A DNA stretch of 5,776 nt, taken from an uncultured Oscillospiraceae bacterium (lineage in GTDB: Bacteria > Bacillota > Clostridia > Oscillospirales > Oscillospiraceae). Under the pieces are notes generated by a model that was not told the origin of the DNA, ran no database searches, and saw only the letters and a list, made by a program, of their open reading frames with translations. Of this stretch, positions 5,664 to 5,776 are shown piece after piece (within the stretch, counting starts at the first letter, position 1; every line of letters begins with the position of its first letter). The stretch covers positions 1 to 5,776 of the forward strand of contig CAAEKQ010000035.1 of the NCBI GenBank assembly GCA_900756575.1. Direction: 5' to 3'. The position numbers and the translations under genes are program-made.

Positions 5664-5697
5664 TGATGATCGCAAGGCTGTTGCTGAGCTACAAAAG
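5664..5697 (+). other. CRISPR spacer 1 (leader-proximal, newest)
   Basis: This 34-nt unique spacer starts TGATGATCGC. Because it lies next to the leader, it should be the most recently acquired spacer. One frame is open and would read DDRKAVAELQK, consistent with a coding protospacer but too short to name a source. It matches nothing else in this window that I can see. Confidence 0.9.
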
Positions 5698-5730
5698 GTC
5701 CCACCCCACACGGGGTGGGTGGATTGAAAT

Positions 5731-5764
5731 TCAGCTTAACAGCCGGTCTTTTAAGTCTAACTTT
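5731..5764 (+). other. CRISPR spacer 2
   Basis: This 34-nt unique spacer starts TCAGCTTAAC and is the same length as spacer 1. Its origin cannot be told from the sequence alone, and I see no match within the window. Confidence 0.9.
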
Positions 5765-5776
5765 GTCCCACCCCAC

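Larger units (their letters stand above)
5631..5776 (+). CRISPR. Type I-C CRISPR array, leader end (two full repeats and a cut third)
   Basis: Repeats lie at 5631-5663, 5698-5730 and 5765-5776 (cut by the window edge), with an exact period of 67 bp. The 33-nt repeat starts GTCCCACCCC and ends GGATTGAAAT. It contains a perfect 8-bp palindrome, CCCACCCC (5633-5640) and GGGGTGGG (5645-5652), around an ACAC loop. The 11 nt after the stem (TGGATTGAAAT) match the 5' handle length that Cas5c leaves in type I-C. The full repeats are identical. Both are followed by T, so a 34-nt repeat cannot be excluded. The family's usual repeat is 32 nt and ends in GAAAC. The array is transcribed away from cas2 and continues past the window. 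Confidence 0.98.

Noticed and set aside
5339..5776. Minus-strand open frame across the leader and array
   Set aside because: Its repeated peptide is only the translation of the CRISPR repeats, and the rest is antisense to cas2 and the leader.

Overview
The window holds a near-complete type I-C (Dvulg) CRISPR-Cas locus, read entirely on the + strand: cas5c, cas8c, cas7c, cas4, cas1, cas2, then a leader and the first two and a half repeats of a CRISPR array. The GC-rich coding sequence, strong GGAGG ribosome-binding sites and the flavour of the proteins suggest a Gram-positive gut-type Clostridia, perhaps Oscillospiraceae. That placement is inference, not proof.

Layout: 1-146 is a non-coding upstream stretch with several self-complementary segments. 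147-3470 encodes the interference complex (Cas5c crRNA endonuclease, Cas8c large subunit, Cas7c backbone). 3470-5457 encodes the adaptation module (Cas4, Cas1, Cas2). 5458-5630 is the leader, and 5631 to the window edge is the array. The genes are packed like one operon: cas5c/cas8c and cas4/cas1 overlap in ATGA, cas7c/cas4 overlap in TGATG, cas8c and cas7c are separated by 1 nt and cas1 and cas2 by 9 nt. cas3, the nuclease-helicase needed for target destruction, is not in the window. In type I-C loci it normally lies just upstream of cas5c.

How the parts work together: the array transcript folds into 8-bp hairpins, Cas5c should cut just 3' of each hairpin to leave an 11-nt 5' handle, and Cas5c, Cas7c, Cas8c and a small subunit Cas11c assemble on the crRNA. 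Cas4, Cas1 and Cas2 trim and insert new spacers at the leader end.

The system itself is a known type. The points that deserve attention are: (i) an internal GTG start with a strong Shine-Dalgarno inside cas8c that would make a 131-residue Cas11c; (ii) a 33-bp in-frame tandem duplication that falls inside that Cas11c region; (iii) a perfect 10-bp inverted repeat in the leader ending one base before the first repeat; (iv) a GGAAAACC motif shared between the region upstream of cas5c and the leader; and (v) Phe at two Cas5c positions that are catalytic Tyr and His in the Bacillus halodurans enzyme.
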